Assembly (NCBI GenBank): GCA_030148865.1
Contig: JASBSR010000026.1
Span: 5,001-69,000, forward strand
DNA: 64,000 bases
Direction of reading: 5' to 3'
Source of the DNA: Gammaproteobacteria bacterium
GTDB lineage: Bacteria; Pseudomonadota; Gammaproteobacteria; SZUA-229
Shown here: piece by piece, positions 16,970-25,398 of the stretch
Position numbering within the stretch: the first letter of the stretch is position 1
Layout: every line of letters begins with the position of its first letter
Program-made: the position numbers and the translations under genes
The notes under the pieces: model-generated
Told to the model about the DNA's origin: nothing
What the model saw: the letters and a program-made list of their open reading frames with translations, nothing else
The model's database searches: none

Positions 16970-17329
16970 CTACTCCGGTTTCACGCCGCGTTCGATCAGC
17001 ACGCCGACCGCCTTCGAGCCAGTGACCGCGCCCGGTTTGCTCAGCTTGAGCCGCAGCCAGGGGACATTGAACTCGCTGAGGATGATTTCGGCGATGCGCT
17101 CGGCCAGAGTCTCGACCAACAAAAACTCGCTTTCACCGACAGATTTGATCAGGCGCTTGGCCACCGCCTTGTAGTTCAGTGCATCATCAATGTTCTCGCT
17201 CGCCGCTGGCCGGGTATTCTCAGCCGCCATTTCCAGATCGATGGCCACCACCTGACGGATTTCGCGCTCCCAGTCGTAGATGCCAATGATGGTTTCAATG
17301 CGTAAATCTTCAATAAATACAATGTCCAA
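16970..17329 (-). CDS. folB: Dihydroneopterin aldolase FolB
   Basis: A 119-residue enzyme converting dihydroneopterin to 6-hydroxymethyl-dihydropterin and glycolaldehyde. Start chosen at TTG 17329 (LDIVFIEDLRIETIIGIYDWE) because GGAG is eight bases upstream and this matches the usual family start; the frame continues 30 bases up to another TTG. Conserved features: GIYDWERE near 16-23, the Tyr/Lys region LNYKAVAKRL, LVETLAERIAE, and the catalytic-loop Lys in LKLSKPGAV. folK follows immediately. Confidence 0.93.
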   Translation of the reverse strand: MDIVFIEDLRIETIIGIYDWEREIRQVVAIDLEMAAENTRPAASENIDDALNYKAVAKRLIKSVGESEFLLVETLAERIAEIILSEFNVPWLRLKLSKPGAVTGSKAVGVLIERGVKPE

Positions 17330-17412
17330 GCAAATATCTCCGGGAGCTCTGGTGCGCAACAGCGGCCACTATAGCATTCTTGCCCGAACTGCTAAATATC
17401 CGCGTTTGTGGC

Positions 17413-17441
17413 TTGTCAGTACCGGGTAACTCGGCTAGAAT
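17413..17441 (+). promoter_or_regulatory. Sigma-70-type promoter of rpmB-rpmG
   Basis: TTGTCA and TAGAAT are separated by exactly 17 bases, about 55 bases before the rpmB start. This is a near-consensus housekeeping promoter suited to ribosomal protein genes. Confidence 0.7.
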
Positions 17442-17495
17442 TGCCGGTCTTTTGAGTCCGCCCACAGTTCTGGGCGAAATAGTGGAGTAAGTCAG

Positions 17496-17732
17496 ATGTC
17501 CAGAGTATGCCAGGTCACCGGTAAAAGCCCCATGTCCGGTAACAACGTATCTCATGCTCACAACAAAACGCGTCGTCGTTTTTTGCCGAATTTGCATCAT
17601 CACCGTTTCTGGGTGGAGAGCGAGCAGCGCTTTGTGAGACTGAAAGTTTCAACCCACGGTATGCGCATTATCGACAAGAAAGGCATCGATTCGGTTCTGT
17701 CTGAAATGCGCTCACGCGGCGAAAAGGTCTGA
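17496..17732 (+). CDS. rpmB: 50S ribosomal protein L28
   Basis: A 78-residue protein of normal length: [27 protein letters not shown]... with the basic, His-rich [23 protein letters not shown]. It sits in the large ribosomal subunit. rpmG starts 10 bases after the stop, the usual gammaproteobacterial pair, behind a strong promoter. Confidence 0.98.
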   Translation: MSRVCQVTGKSPMSGNNVSHAHNKTRRRFLPNLHHHRFWVESEQRFVRLKVSTHGMRIIDKKGIDSVLSEMRSRGEKV

Positions 17733-17742
17733 GGAAAACATC

Positions 17743-17898
17743 ATGCGCGACAAAATTAAAATGGTTTCAACTGCGGGCACCGGTCATTTCTACACCACAA
17801 CCAAGAACAAACGCACCATGCCGGAAAAACTGGAAATGAAAAAATTCGATCCAGTGGTTCGTAAACACGTGGCCTATAAAGAAGCCAAGATTAAATAA
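17743..17898 (+). CDS. rpmG: 50S ribosomal protein L33
   Basis: A 51-residue protein: [25 protein letters not shown]... ending AYKEAKIK. It is the zinc-free form with no Cys pairs. It follows rpmB in the same transcript and is followed by a strong terminator. Confidence 0.97.
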   Translation: MRDKIKMVSTAGTGHFYTTTKNKRTMPEKLEMKKFDPVVRKHVAYKEAKIK

Positions 17899-17922
17899 TC
17901 TGGTTATTTTATAACTGTATAT

Positions 17923-17948
17923 AAAAAACCCGGCATGCCGGGTTTTTT
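17923..17948. terminator. Terminator after rpmG
   Basis: A perfect palindrome, AAAAAACCCGGC joined to GCCGGGTTTTTT, lies 24 bases after the rpmG stop and could also stop transcription coming from the minus strand. Confidence 0.9.
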
Positions 17949-17980
17949 ATGGTTCGTCTGAAGCCACTCCGAAACAGCTG

Positions 17981-18175
17981 CTATACGGGGCAGCTCATAT
18001 CCTGGCCACAGCACATCGGCGATTTCACCTTGCCGTGCCCATCGGGACACTGAGACACGTGGATTTTCTCACCACCGTCAGTGATAATCGTGCCGTGCTC
18101 CAGTTCTTTGCCGCATTTACCACAGGTCATACTACCCACACTCATGCCACAAACCTTACATGTATAAGCTGCCAT
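17981..18175 (-). CDS. Small cysteine-rich zinc-ribbon-like protein (64 aa)
   Basis: A 64-residue protein with eight cysteines. Two CxxC pairs (CKVC at 6-9 and CGKC at 18-21) are followed by a Cys at 43, a CC pair near 54-55 (PMCCGQDM) and a final Cys. The pattern fits a rubredoxin/zinc-ribbon-like metal site plus a second cluster. No signal peptide. The function is not known; the many cysteines suggest a redox or metal-handling role. No clear operon partner. Confidence 0.7.
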   Translation of the reverse strand: MAAYTCKVCGMSVGSMTCGKCGKELEHGTIITDGGEKIHVSQCPDGHGKVKSPMCCGQDMSCPV

Positions 18176-18249
18176 TTGAATCTCCAGAAATTAGAGCAAC
18201 AAGAATAAGCCTTCTCGCGCCAAATTAACACACCACAAAATCTGTGGAT

Positions 18250-18435
18250 TTATTTTTTCAATTCCTTGTCAGCATCATCCTCAGATTGCCCCATTGCTTC
18301 GAGCCAGTAGGGTTCTGCCTCACATGAACAGCAGTCGTACCAGACAGGAATATCGTCGTGCATGCTAATGGATCTGTCTTGCCCTGCCTGCGCGGATGAT
18401 TTATTCAGCTTGTCAATTTTTATTGAATCGGCCAT
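18250..18435 (-). CDS. Small hypothetical protein (61 aa) downstream of pldA-like gene
   Basis: Starts at the ATG 18435, which has GAGG six bases upstream; an upstream in-frame GTG at 18447 overlaps the preceding stop. The product is hydrophilic and has a CCSCEAEPYW segment (about residues 35-44), a possible metal site. It directly follows the phospholipase gene and is likely translationally coupled to it. No family recognised. Confidence 0.55.
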   Translation of the reverse strand: MADSIKIDKLNKSSAQAGQDRSISMHDDIPVWYDCCSCEAEPYWLEAMGQSEDDADKELKK

Positions 18436-18443
18436 ATGCAACC

Positions 18444-19463
18444 TCACCAGAATTCAAAGCCAAGACCAATATACCTGTCCCTGATATGGTAGGTCGAAAT
18501 GTCTTTGCCATAACCATTAAAATAGAACAGTTTTATCGGCACGTTAGACACTCGGTAGCTCAATTCGATACGAACGCTCAAACGCTTGAGGGCATCAGAA
18601 CTTGAAGTGCCCGTGCGTAAATTTAAACCATAGTGCCAACGATCCCAGTCAAAGTTATCAATAGTAAACCTGAGACCATCATAATCACTGATCTCAGCGG
18701 TTCGAGTACCACCGAATATTCTTATGTCATCTTCTTTACCAGCAATCGCACCAAAGCCCTGACAGTTGCAAAAAAACTTTAAGCGCAGGTAATAATTGAC
18801 GGTACCGCTGGTAAACCAGGGATCGAGGCTTTTGAACTTGAAATCGAGCCCGGCATAATCCCAGCCACGACTGACAAAATCCTGTGCGTTGGCTGTATTC
18901 ATAAAGGTTTGATTATCCTGAATATACTGTCCATTGGACTCATGAAACCAGCCCAATGATACAGTTTTCAGCCCACCACCTTCACGGGCAGGACGGGTAT
19001 TGGTGATAAACACCCCCGGATTCTGCAAGCGTGAAATCACCGGCGCAGATGGGCGCACCGCTTCGTCAGAAAACACGAAAAAGTCGTAAACGCCAGTGTA
19101 AGAAAAATACAGCTGATTACTGCCACCAATCCATTTACCAAACCAGCCGACAGAAGTTTCCAGCAACGGATACTTAACCGAAACCTTGAATTCAAGATGG
19201 GCCTCATTATCAAACGCGTAAACCAGATAGGAAGGCTCAAAACCACGAAGATCGCTTTTAGGCGTGTAATCCCGAGCATCGTCGCCACCAGATTCAGCCT
19301 CGCCGCTAGCCGGCACCACAGTCTTTTCAGTCACCGTTTCGTTACTGATTTCGCCGCTGACATCAGCCTCAGCACGAACTTCAGTCAGCAACAGGAAACT
19401 CAGGCCAGCAACAGGTATGGCTAACAACAAGGCCATGCAAAATCTCCGGAAGCGACGATTCAT
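18444..19463 (-). CDS. pldA: Outer-membrane phospholipase A (PldA/OMPLA family)
   Basis: A 339-residue exported barrel enzyme that hydrolyses phospholipids mislocalised to the outer leaflet. A signal peptide covers about residues 8-31, followed by an acidic linker. The catalytic HxS motif is visible in LGWFHESNGQ (His174, Ser176), with the substrate Asn downstream. The C-terminal strands contain FYFNGYGKDISTYH and end in FEFW, a terminal aromatic residue for Bam recognition. It is longer than E. coli PldA (289) because of the linker. A small hypothetical gene overlaps its end. Confidence 0.88.
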   Translation of the reverse strand: MNRRFRRFCMALLLAIPVAGLSFLLLTEVRAEADVSGEISNETVTEKTVVPASGEAESGGDDARDYTPKSDLRGFEPSYLVYAFDNEAHLEFKVSVKYPLLETSVGWFGKWIGGSNQLYFSYTGVYDFFVFSDEAVRPSAPVISRLQNPGVFITNTRPAREGGGLKTVSLGWFHESNGQYIQDNQTFMNTANAQDFVSRGWDYAGLDFKFKSLDPWFTSGTVNYYLRLKFFCNCQGFGAIAGKEDDIRIFGGTRTAEISDYDGLRFTIDNFDWDRWHYGLNLRTGTSSSDALKRLSVRIELSYRVSNVPIKLFYFNGYGKDISTYHIRDRYIGLGFEFW

Positions 19464-19475
19464 AAAAGCCAGAGC

Positions 19476-20099
19476 TCAGGCTGCCTGAGCAGCCCGATAA
19501 GCTGCAACTAAGGCCTTATAAATATCACCCTTGAAATCCGCCGAATTACTGTTCAGCGTTTGTATAATACTGGCGAGATGCTCGTTATCTTCACGGCCAT
19601 GCCAGATTTTCAGGTAAGTTCCTTCCTTATAACCATTGTCCTGACGAAACATATTGAGCACATTCTTGCTGACATAAATTTCATAAAGTTCATCAAAAGT
19701 CATATCAAGATGCCGCATCACCCCGGCTATGGTCGAAAAATGCGCGCCCCGATCGACCAAAGTTTGTTTCACCAGCAATTCAATTGTGGTCTTAATATCA
19801 TCTGTCATGACAGGAGACCTGAACGCATCAGCGATAGTAGCAGCAGATGCTACGAGTGAAGAATCCTGTTCCAGTCGAATACTTAAAGCAAAGTGCACAA
19901 TATCTACCACTTCCAGTTTCACCTGCATCAGGTCTGGCATCTGTTTTTTCCACCATTTCCAGCCGTAATGTTCGAGCATTTCGGACGATTCTATCCAGAT
20001 CGCGCGATACCATTCATTACCAGCGCTGCGCCAGTCGACGTTGACCTTGCTGTTCATATCGTTCTGAAGTTCTAACATATTGATTAATTTTCGTTTCAT
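19476..20099 (-). CDS. Dimeric (all-alpha) dUTPase-like protein
   Basis: A 207-residue protein from the chosen ATG at 20099 (the frame is open to 20195). It has the dUTPase_2 (PF08761) signatures EMLEHYGWKWWKK and LEVVDIVHFALS, which place the metal-binding Glu/Asp helices, followed by VSKNVLNMFRQDNGYKEGTYLKIWHGREDNEHL. Such enzymes remove pyrophosphate from dUTP and keep uracil out of DNA; they occur in phages, trypanosomatids and some bacteria. It is 12 bases upstream of pldA on the same strand. No clear ribosome site, so the start is uncertain. Confidence 0.8.
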   Translation of the reverse strand: MKRKLINMLELQNDMNSKVNVDWRSAGNEWYRAIWIESSEMLEHYGWKWWKKQMPDLMQVKLEVVDIVHFALSIRLEQDSSLVASAATIADAFRSPVMTDDIKTTIELLVKQTLVDRGAHFSTIAGVMRHLDMTFDELYEIYVSKNVLNMFRQDNGYKEGTYLKIWHGREDNEHLASIIQTLNSNSADFKGDIYKALVAAYRAAQAA

Positions 20100-20244
20100 A
20101 TTTATGCTCTGGCTGGTGGTGCACTCATAGCGAATACTAAATAGTCGACACCTGTCTGGCAACCGATCAGGGGCATAAAAGCACTTTGCAGACAACTCTC
20201 GCTATACTATTTAACTGCGGCCCCTAACCAGGCCTCAAAAAAGG

Positions 20245-20606
20245 ATGAAGGGCCTGAAACACATACTCACCAGCCGGCTCCTGCTTCGCCGGTATTTCTA
20301 TTTAAAAAATCTGGTCATTCTGCTTGAAGAAAGTTTGGGCGCACTGGCAACTGCCCTCAATCTGCTGGGGCAGACTTTGAATATCCGATACTGGGATGAT
20401 CGGTGTTTGCAGATGACCAGGATAACACCACCTTTATGCAGGACCACGATATCCAAGGCTTACGGAAAAACAAGGCGGTGCTGCAACCTGGGAAATCCGC
20501 CCAAACCTACAATATATCTGCCGACGACCATCTCAGCCTGACAGAACATAATCGCGAACTGGAGATAGACGTACTCGCCTTCATCGTAAGTCTGGATGTA
20601 CTCTAA
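20245..20606 (+). pseudogene. Possible split small gene (two overlapping frames)
   Basis: A frame starting at ATG 20245 gives a basic, hydrophobic N-terminal part (MKGLKHILTSRLLLRRYFYL...) and continues to 20541. A second frame opens at 20400 after a stop at 20397-20399 and ends at 20606 with an acidic product (FADDQDNTTFMQDHDIQGL...). Both halves look more protein-like than their alternatives up to and after about 20398, as if one small gene was split by a frameshift. Equally, neither may be coding. No family recognised. Confidence 0.3.
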
Positions 20607-20681
20607 TAAACAGCCATTTCACTAACATCGCCAGACATAAAAAAACAGACTATGTGATAGCTCGCTTTCGCTAGCCAGCTA

Positions 20682-21470
20682 TTAGCTACCGGTCTCCGAC
20701 ACACACTGCCGAATGCCAAACTCGGCCAGTAGCGGAATATGATCTGACAGTTTTCGCCACGGATGACCGTACAGCTGTTGACAAGCAACGACATCAAGGC
20801 CACGACTGTAGATACGATCCATCCTCAGTACCGGCAGCCAGGCAGGAAAAGTTCGCGCATAGCTGCCTTCGAGGTTACGGAATACCTCGCTCACACCCAG
20901 AGTGTCATTTAAATGCCGTTCCGCGTTACTGCGCCAGTCATTGAAATCACCAGCGACAATCAGGGGTTCATTATAGGGTACGTGCGAATCAATTCGCCTG
21001 GCCAGAGTCGAAAGCTGTTTTTCACGCTCCCTGCTAAACAGCCCAAGATGTACGCATATGATATGTAATTTTTGCGCGAGCCCCGGCACTTCGATTGTGC
21101 CGTGCAGCAAGCTACGACTCGCCGCGCGAATCAATGAGACATCAATGTTTTCCCATTCAATGAACGGATATTTGCTCAATATCGCATTGCCATGATGCCC
21201 GGAGCGATAAATTGCATTCTTGCCATACGCGTAGTGATGCCAGATGCTGTCGGCCAGATATTCAAATTGACTGTTGGTGGGCCAGTCATCAAAACGATTA
21301 CCGGATATATTTCGTTCTCCCTGGATTTCCTGTAAAAACACCACATCAGCATCAACATGACGTAAGGCATCCCTGATAGCATGTAAAATAAATCGCCGGC
21401 TCACGCTATCGAAGCCTTTGTGTATGTTATAAGTAAGAATCTTCAGATTTGGATGACTCACTTTAACCAC
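20682..21470 (-). CDS. Endonuclease/exonuclease/phosphatase (EEP) family protein
   Basis: A 262-residue cytoplasmic protein of the EEP superfamily (DNase I-like fold). The metal and catalytic residues appear in order: TYNIHKG (about 13-19), VVFLQEIQGER (Glu 47), IVAGDFNDWRSN, and the final LSDHIPLLAEFGI. The family contains nucleases, lipid phosphodiesterases and sphingomyelinase-like enzymes. The adjacent divergent genes make CDP-activated lipids, so a phospholipid-type substrate is possible, but this is inference. Confidence 0.85.
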   Translation of the reverse strand: MVKVSHPNLKILTYNIHKGFDSVSRRFILHAIRDALRHVDADVVFLQEIQGERNISGNRFDDWPTNSQFEYLADSIWHHYAYGKNAIYRSGHHGNAILSKYPFIEWENIDVSLIRAASRSLLHGTIEVPGLAQKLHIICVHLGLFSREREKQLSTLARRIDSHVPYNEPLIVAGDFNDWRSNAERHLNDTLGVSEVFRNLEGSYARTFPAWLPVLRMDRIYSRGLDVVACQQLYGHPWRKLSDHIPLLAEFGIRQCVSETGS

Positions 21471-21535
21471 TCAGATACGTGCTCGACTGCACTGAGCAGA
21501 TGAATAGAGTTTGATCTTTTATAAGGCAATGCCAC

Positions 21536-22021
21536 ATGTCACCTGATTTCGTTACTTTATTATTGCTAATTATAATTGCAAACAGCACGCCAGTGTTGGT
21601 GCGTTTTATTTTCAATAAACATCTGGATACCGCAATCGACTTCGGTGCCATTCTGGCTGATGGCCAACGTCTGTTCGGCAGCTCCAAAACATGGCGTGGT
21701 GTTGCGGGTGCCGTACTGACAACTTCTCTGACCGCATGGCTGCTGGATTATTCCATTTTAACTGGCTGCAAAATCGCGCTACTCGCGCTTCTCGGTGACC
21801 TGCTATCAAGCTTTACCAAACGCAGGCTGGGGTTAAAATCGGGCGGCATGGCGCCATTGCTTGACCAGGTGCCAGAGTCTTTGCTGCCTGCAATTATCCT
21901 GATGAACGAATTTGGGCTTGGCTTAAAAGACGTCGCCTTCATAGTTATCAGTTTCATTGTGCTTGAATTGCTGTTATCGCGAATATTTTTTATTCTTGGC
22001 GTACGCAGGTCTCCGTACTGA
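21536..22021 (+). CDS. CarS-like CDP-alcohol (CDP-archaeol-type) synthase family protein
   Basis: A 161-residue membrane protein with about four to five helices. It carries the CarS/DUF46 signature: IDFGAILADGQRLFGSSKTWRGVAGAV (about 35-61), GDLLSSFTKRRLGLKSGGMAPLLDQVPESL (about 87-116). In archaea CarS activates unsaturated archaetidic acid with CTP. Bacterial homologues exist and are thought to make CDP-linked lipid precursors, but their substrates are not settled. The CDP-alcohol phosphotransferase follows 24 bases downstream, a natural partner for the product. Confidence 0.82.
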   Translation: MSPDFVTLLLLIIIANSTPVLVRFIFNKHLDTAIDFGAILADGQRLFGSSKTWRGVAGAVLTTSLTAWLLDYSILTGCKIALLALLGDLLSSFTKRRLGLKSGGMAPLLDQVPESLLPAIILMNEFGLGLKDVAFIVISFIVLELLLSRIFFILGVRRSPY

Positions 22022-22045
22022 TGAAGAAAGTCTGATCAGCCATTT

Positions 22046-22630
22046 ATGCAAGCACTCAGATCAAATATTTATAATCTGCCGAACGCGGTCAGTCTGCTAC
22101 GCCTGCTGCTGGCCCCTGTTTTGATTGTGCTTGCAACCAGACAGCAACCTGCCTGGTTCATCGTTATTGTACTATTTTCTGGTTTCACCGACGTACTGGA
22201 CGGCTTTCTCGCGCGCACACTAAACCAGACTACCAAACTTGGGTCGCGTCTTGACAGTTGGGGAGACTTTTTTATTTATTCAAGCATGGCCATTGGCGCA
22301 TGGATTTTGTGGCCCGCGATGGTCATCCAGGAAATACTTTCGTTCACGCTGATTATTCTGAGCTTTACTCTGCCCGTATTGCTTGGTCTGATTAAATTTC
22401 ATAGCCTCACCAGTTACCACACCTGGAGCGTCAAGCTTGCCGTATTACTCACCTTTTTCAGCTATGCGCTGCTGTTCTCGGAAATAGCTGCATGGCCGTT
22501 TCATCTCGCAACAGTAGTCTGCATTTACGCCGGCATTGAAGAAATTGCCATTACACTACTAATGAAACACGAACACGTGGATGTGCGTTCGATCTGGCAG
22601 GCGCTTAACTATCATCGCGCCGGAAAGTAA
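22046..22630 (+). CDS. CDP-alcohol phosphatidyltransferase
   Basis: A 194-residue membrane enzyme with about six helices. The complete CDP-OH-P motif is present: DVLDGFLARTLNQTTKLGSRLDSWGD (about 48-73), supplying the metal-binding aspartates and catalytic base. The enzyme swaps CMP of a CDP-activated lipid for an alcohol group, as in PgsA or CLS-type synthases. Which alcohol is used cannot be told. It is coupled to the CarS-like gene, so the pair could form a two-step lipid head-group branch. Confidence 0.88.
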   Translation: MQALRSNIYNLPNAVSLLRLLLAPVLIVLATRQQPAWFIVIVLFSGFTDVLDGFLARTLNQTTKLGSRLDSWGDFFIYSSMAIGAWILWPAMVIQEILSFTLIILSFTLPVLLGLIKFHSLTSYHTWSVKLAVLLTFFSYALLFSEIAAWPFHLATVVCIYAGIEEIAITLLMKHEHVDVRSIWQALNYHRAGK

Positions 22631-22788
22631 AAATTATCTCATACCGGCGCTTTAGCTACAGTATTAACGCGAGCCATTAAAATATCAACTGAGTCAATCA
22701 GCAGATTTTTCGCAGCTTTTTTACTAGAGTCTGGGTATTAAAAAATCAGGCCAGATTCGCAGTACTGCGGTAAACACGACACAAAATT

Positions 22789-23472
22789 ATGCAACGGATT
22801 ACTGTCATCAATTTGAAAGGCGGCTGCGGCAAGACCACCATCGCCACCAATCTTGCCAGCGCCTACGCGGTGCTTGGGCACAATACTACCCTGATCGATT
22901 ATGACCCACAGGGCTCCAGCATGTACTGGCTGAACCTACGTTCCGGGGATCAGGCCGAGATCAATGGCGTCGCCGCTTATCCGAGCAATCGCACGGTGAC
23001 CCGCAGCTGGTCACTACGACTACCGCTGGACGCCGAACGCGTGATCGTCGATACCCCAGCCGGCCTTAAGGGTCTGGATCTGATCGATCAGCTCCACGGC
23101 ACACATAGCATCATGATTCCAGTACTCCCTTCGTCTATCGACACCCACGCCACCGCCGATTTCATTCGTGATCTTTACCTGATCGCCAAAGTCCGCCCTA
23201 AAACCACGCGTCTGGGCATCATCTGTAATCGAGTAAAAGCCAATACACTGGCCTTCAAATCACTGGAACGTTTTCTCAGGGCCATGGATATTCCAGTGAT
23301 AGCCCAGCTCAGAGAAACTCAGAACTATGTCAAAGCTTCAGAGCTGGGTCTGGGTATTCACGAAATGGGGTCCACCGCCAGTCCTCGTGACCATGAAAAC
23401 TGGCGACAGATTACCGAATGGCTGGATGCCGATCCACGCGCACAACCGTTGCGAGTGGTTGCCAGAAACTAA
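22789..23472 (+). CDS. Orphan ParA/MinD-type ATPase
   Basis: A 227-residue deviant-Walker ATPase. Walker A is KGGCGKTTIA (residues 10-19), with NLASAYAVLGHNTTLIDYDPQGSS carrying the switch Asp, RVIVDTPAG the Walker B region, and IPVLPSSIDTHA further on. ParA proteins position plasmids, chromosomes or large complexes. No ParB or parS-like site was seen nearby, so it may position another cargo or be a free-standing member. It has its own upstream spacer of 158 bases. Confidence 0.85.
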   Translation: MQRITVINLKGGCGKTTIATNLASAYAVLGHNTTLIDYDPQGSSMYWLNLRSGDQAEINGVAAYPSNRTVTRSWSLRLPLDAERVIVDTPAGLKGLDLIDQLHGTHSIMIPVLPSSIDTHATADFIRDLYLIAKVRPKTTRLGIICNRVKANTLAFKSLERFLRAMDIPVIAQLRETQNYVKASELGLGIHEMGSTASPRDHENWRQITEWLDADPRAQPLRVVARN

Positions 23473-23871
23473 CACCGGTACTAAGCCTGTTGCGGGATAT
23501 ACCGGTTGAGCCCCTGGTACTCACAGCACCTGTCACACTCACTGCCTGCGACAGATCTGACATCTCAACTCCTGACGATGAACAACCCGGGACACCTGCC
23601 GCGCGTGACTATACTGCACAGTTCACAGCAGCGACCTGATATTAACGATATAATTACCACGCCGCACTGACTGGGCGCCCAAAACCAGCCTCTTCTGCCT
23701 GCAATGGTGCGCCCTGTCTGACATTTCCTACCGCTAATACCCTTAGCCACGCCAGTTGCCAGTTAGTATATTATAATTCACTTATATTTAACTCCGCTCG
23801 GCAGCGAGTCTGCATGCCTCACCAAAGGCCGCTGAAGCCAGCTCACCATTTAATAATTCTGGAGCCACTCA
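23473..23871. other. Gene-free interval after parA-like gene
   Basis: About 400 bases with stops in all frames long enough to matter; an overlapping frame at 23418-23639 looks non-coding. The last 110 bases are A/T-rich and probably hold the promoter for the PBP-like gene (TATATTATAATTCACTTATAT near 23767). No hairpin with a T run was found. Confidence 0.5.
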
Positions 23872-24318
23872 ATGTTTGCGCCATTAAAACTATTTGCCGC
23901 AGCAGTCGCGATTTTATTCAGCACGACGACTTTTGCAGATTTAGCCATTATTGTTAATCCAGGCTATCACGACGGCAAACTGGGCAACCATGATATTAAG
24001 AGAATATTTCTCGGCGAACGCAGCGCCTTCCCCGATGGCATAAACGCAAACCCGATCAATCACAGCGCAGGCAGCCCTGACCGAAAAGCATTTTTTTCAT
24101 CTGTGCTCGGCATGAGTGAGTCCAGTTATGAACGTTACTGGCGCCGCAAATTCAGCACCGGAAATTTTAATCAACCTGTCGAACTCAGCTCACACATTGC
24201 CATACTAAAAGCCGTGGCCAGCACGCCTGGCAGCATTAGCTATATCGACTCACGCGTCGTCAATGACAAGGTAAAAGTTTTAATGGTACTCGACAAAAAC
24301 GGTATTACCATTAATTAA
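23872..24318 (+). CDS. PstS-like periplasmic substrate-binding-domain protein
   Basis: A 148-residue protein with a signal peptide (APLKLFAAAVAILFSTTTFA). The mature part, IVNPGYHDGKLGNHDIKRIFLGERSAFPDG followed by SSVLGMSESSYERYWRRKFSTG, matches the short phosphate-ABC-transporter substrate-binding-like family. It is about half the size of true PstS and no pst transporter genes are near, so a periplasmic binding or regulatory role is more likely than uptake. The promoter lies in the preceding spacer. Confidence 0.75.
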   Translation: MFAPLKLFAAAVAILFSTTTFADLAIIVNPGYHDGKLGNHDIKRIFLGERSAFPDGINANPINHSAGSPDRKAFFSSVLGMSESSYERYWRRKFSTGNFNQPVELSSHIAILKAVASTPGSISYIDSRVVNDKVKVLMVLDKNGITIN

Positions 24319-24513
24319 TCTCTGGTGATTAAGTAACAGGAAAACCTCCATCAGAAGAAATAGCGATGAAGTTCTTTAGCTACAAATCGAGCGCGGCTGG
24401 CACTGCGATAGCAACCACAGGCGACGAGAAGCCACCTTCACAGGACTCGGCAAGCATCCGAAGACTCATAGCGTTCGAGAGACAGGCGAGTACAAATTAT
24501 GGGCCATTAAATA

Positions 24514-24780
24514 TTAACGACGTCGCGTAGCGCGATAGTCGTGATGTGCTTCCTCAATATCTGCCTGCACCTGATCGCAACTGCGCTCATAAACAATCTC
24601 ACGACCCATCGCTGAGCCGACATAGGCCGCACCGTTCGGCGTAGGATCAAGCGTACACTTCACACTGTGCACACCCTCGCCCAACACTACCGCAATTTTA
24701 TCGACCCGTTTACTAAATACTACTACTTTCATCACAGCATCAGTTTCGGTTACACGAATTTCGATTTTTTCATCACTCAT
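24514..24780 (-). CDS. Hypothetical protein (88 aa)
   Basis: A short soluble protein without a signal peptide. It has a first strand-rich half (KIEIRVTETDAVMKVVVFSKRVDKIAVVLGEGVHSVKCTL) and a helical, basic end (QVQADIEEAHHDYRATRRR). No family recognised. A purine-rich stretch (AAAGGACAGATCC) precedes the ATG. The msrA gene ends 28 bases upstream on the same strand, so both may be co-transcribed. Confidence 0.6.
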   Translation of the reverse strand: MSDEKIEIRVTETDAVMKVVVFSKRVDKIAVVLGEGVHSVKCTLDPTPNGAAYVGSAMGREIVYERSCDQVQADIEEAHHDYRATRRR

Positions 24781-24807
24781 TGGATCTGTCCTTTGCCTGT
24801 AGATCTA

Positions 24808-25398
24808 TCAGTGTATCGCCCGGTCACCCCAGATTTCTTTCAGGCGTTGATCACGCCCACAACTCCAGCGGTAATACCGGTAGCGCACCGAGTTATTTTT
24901 GTAATAGTCCTGATGATAAGCCTCTTTGCCCTTGATCGGATAAAAAGTTTTCGCTTTAACAACGGGGGTCACCACTGTCTGAGCCGGGAATTGCTCGACA
25001 ACCTTCTGACGCGATGCTTCTGCCAGTGCTTTTTCTTTATCGTTGGCAACAAATATCGCGCTCAAATAGCTGTGTCCTTGATCGCAAAACTGACCACGCG
25101 CATCGAACGGATCGATATTCACCCAGTAATAATCCAGCAACTGCTGGTAGCTCACTTTGTTCGGATCATAGCTAACTTCGACAGCCTCGTAGTGACCTTC
25201 GTGGTTGCCGTTATAGGTTGGGTTTTTTAAACTGCCGCCAGTGAAGCCCGAGACCACATCGTTCACTCCGGCCAACTTTTCAAAATCGGACTCCATGCAC
25301 CAGAAGCAACCGCCAGCAAATATCGCCTTATCCGCTATCGCGTTCATGATGTAACACAACAGGCCGGCAAACAGGATTAATATCAGTTTTATGTTCAT
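24808..25398 (-). CDS. msrA: Peptide methionine sulfoxide reductase MsrA, exported form
   Basis: A 196-residue MsrA that reduces methionine S-sulfoxide. Start set at ATG 25398, giving a signal peptide (LILILFAGLLCYIMNAIA); the open frame extends farther up but overlaps the CvfB gene. The catalytic motif is GGCFWCMES near residues 29-37, followed by GHYEAVEVSYDP and the acidic/aromatic residues of the family. A second Cys pair near the C-terminus (RWSCGRDQRLK) can resolve the sulfenic acid. The signal peptide indicates a periplasmic repair role. The hypothetical 88-residue gene follows. Confidence 0.9.
   Translation of the reverse strand: MNIKLILILFAGLLCYIMNAIADKAIFAGGCFWCMESDFEKLAGVNDVVSGFTGGSLKNPTYNGNHEGHYEAVEVSYDPNKVSYQQLLDYYWVNIDPFDARGQFCDQGHSYLSAIFVANDKEKALAEASRQKVVEQFPAQTVVTPVVKAKTFYPIKGKEAYHQDYYKNNSVRYRYYRWSCGRDQRLKEIWGDRAIH

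Noticed and set aside
23418-23639. 73-codon frame overlapping the ParA end, resembling a lipoprotein box (TLTACDRS)
   Set aside because: No signal peptide start, overlaps a real gene and lacks a ribosome site.
24667-25230. 187-codon open frame on the plus strand
   Set aside because: It lies antisense to msrA and the adjacent hypothetical gene, which have clear family motifs; a shadow frame.
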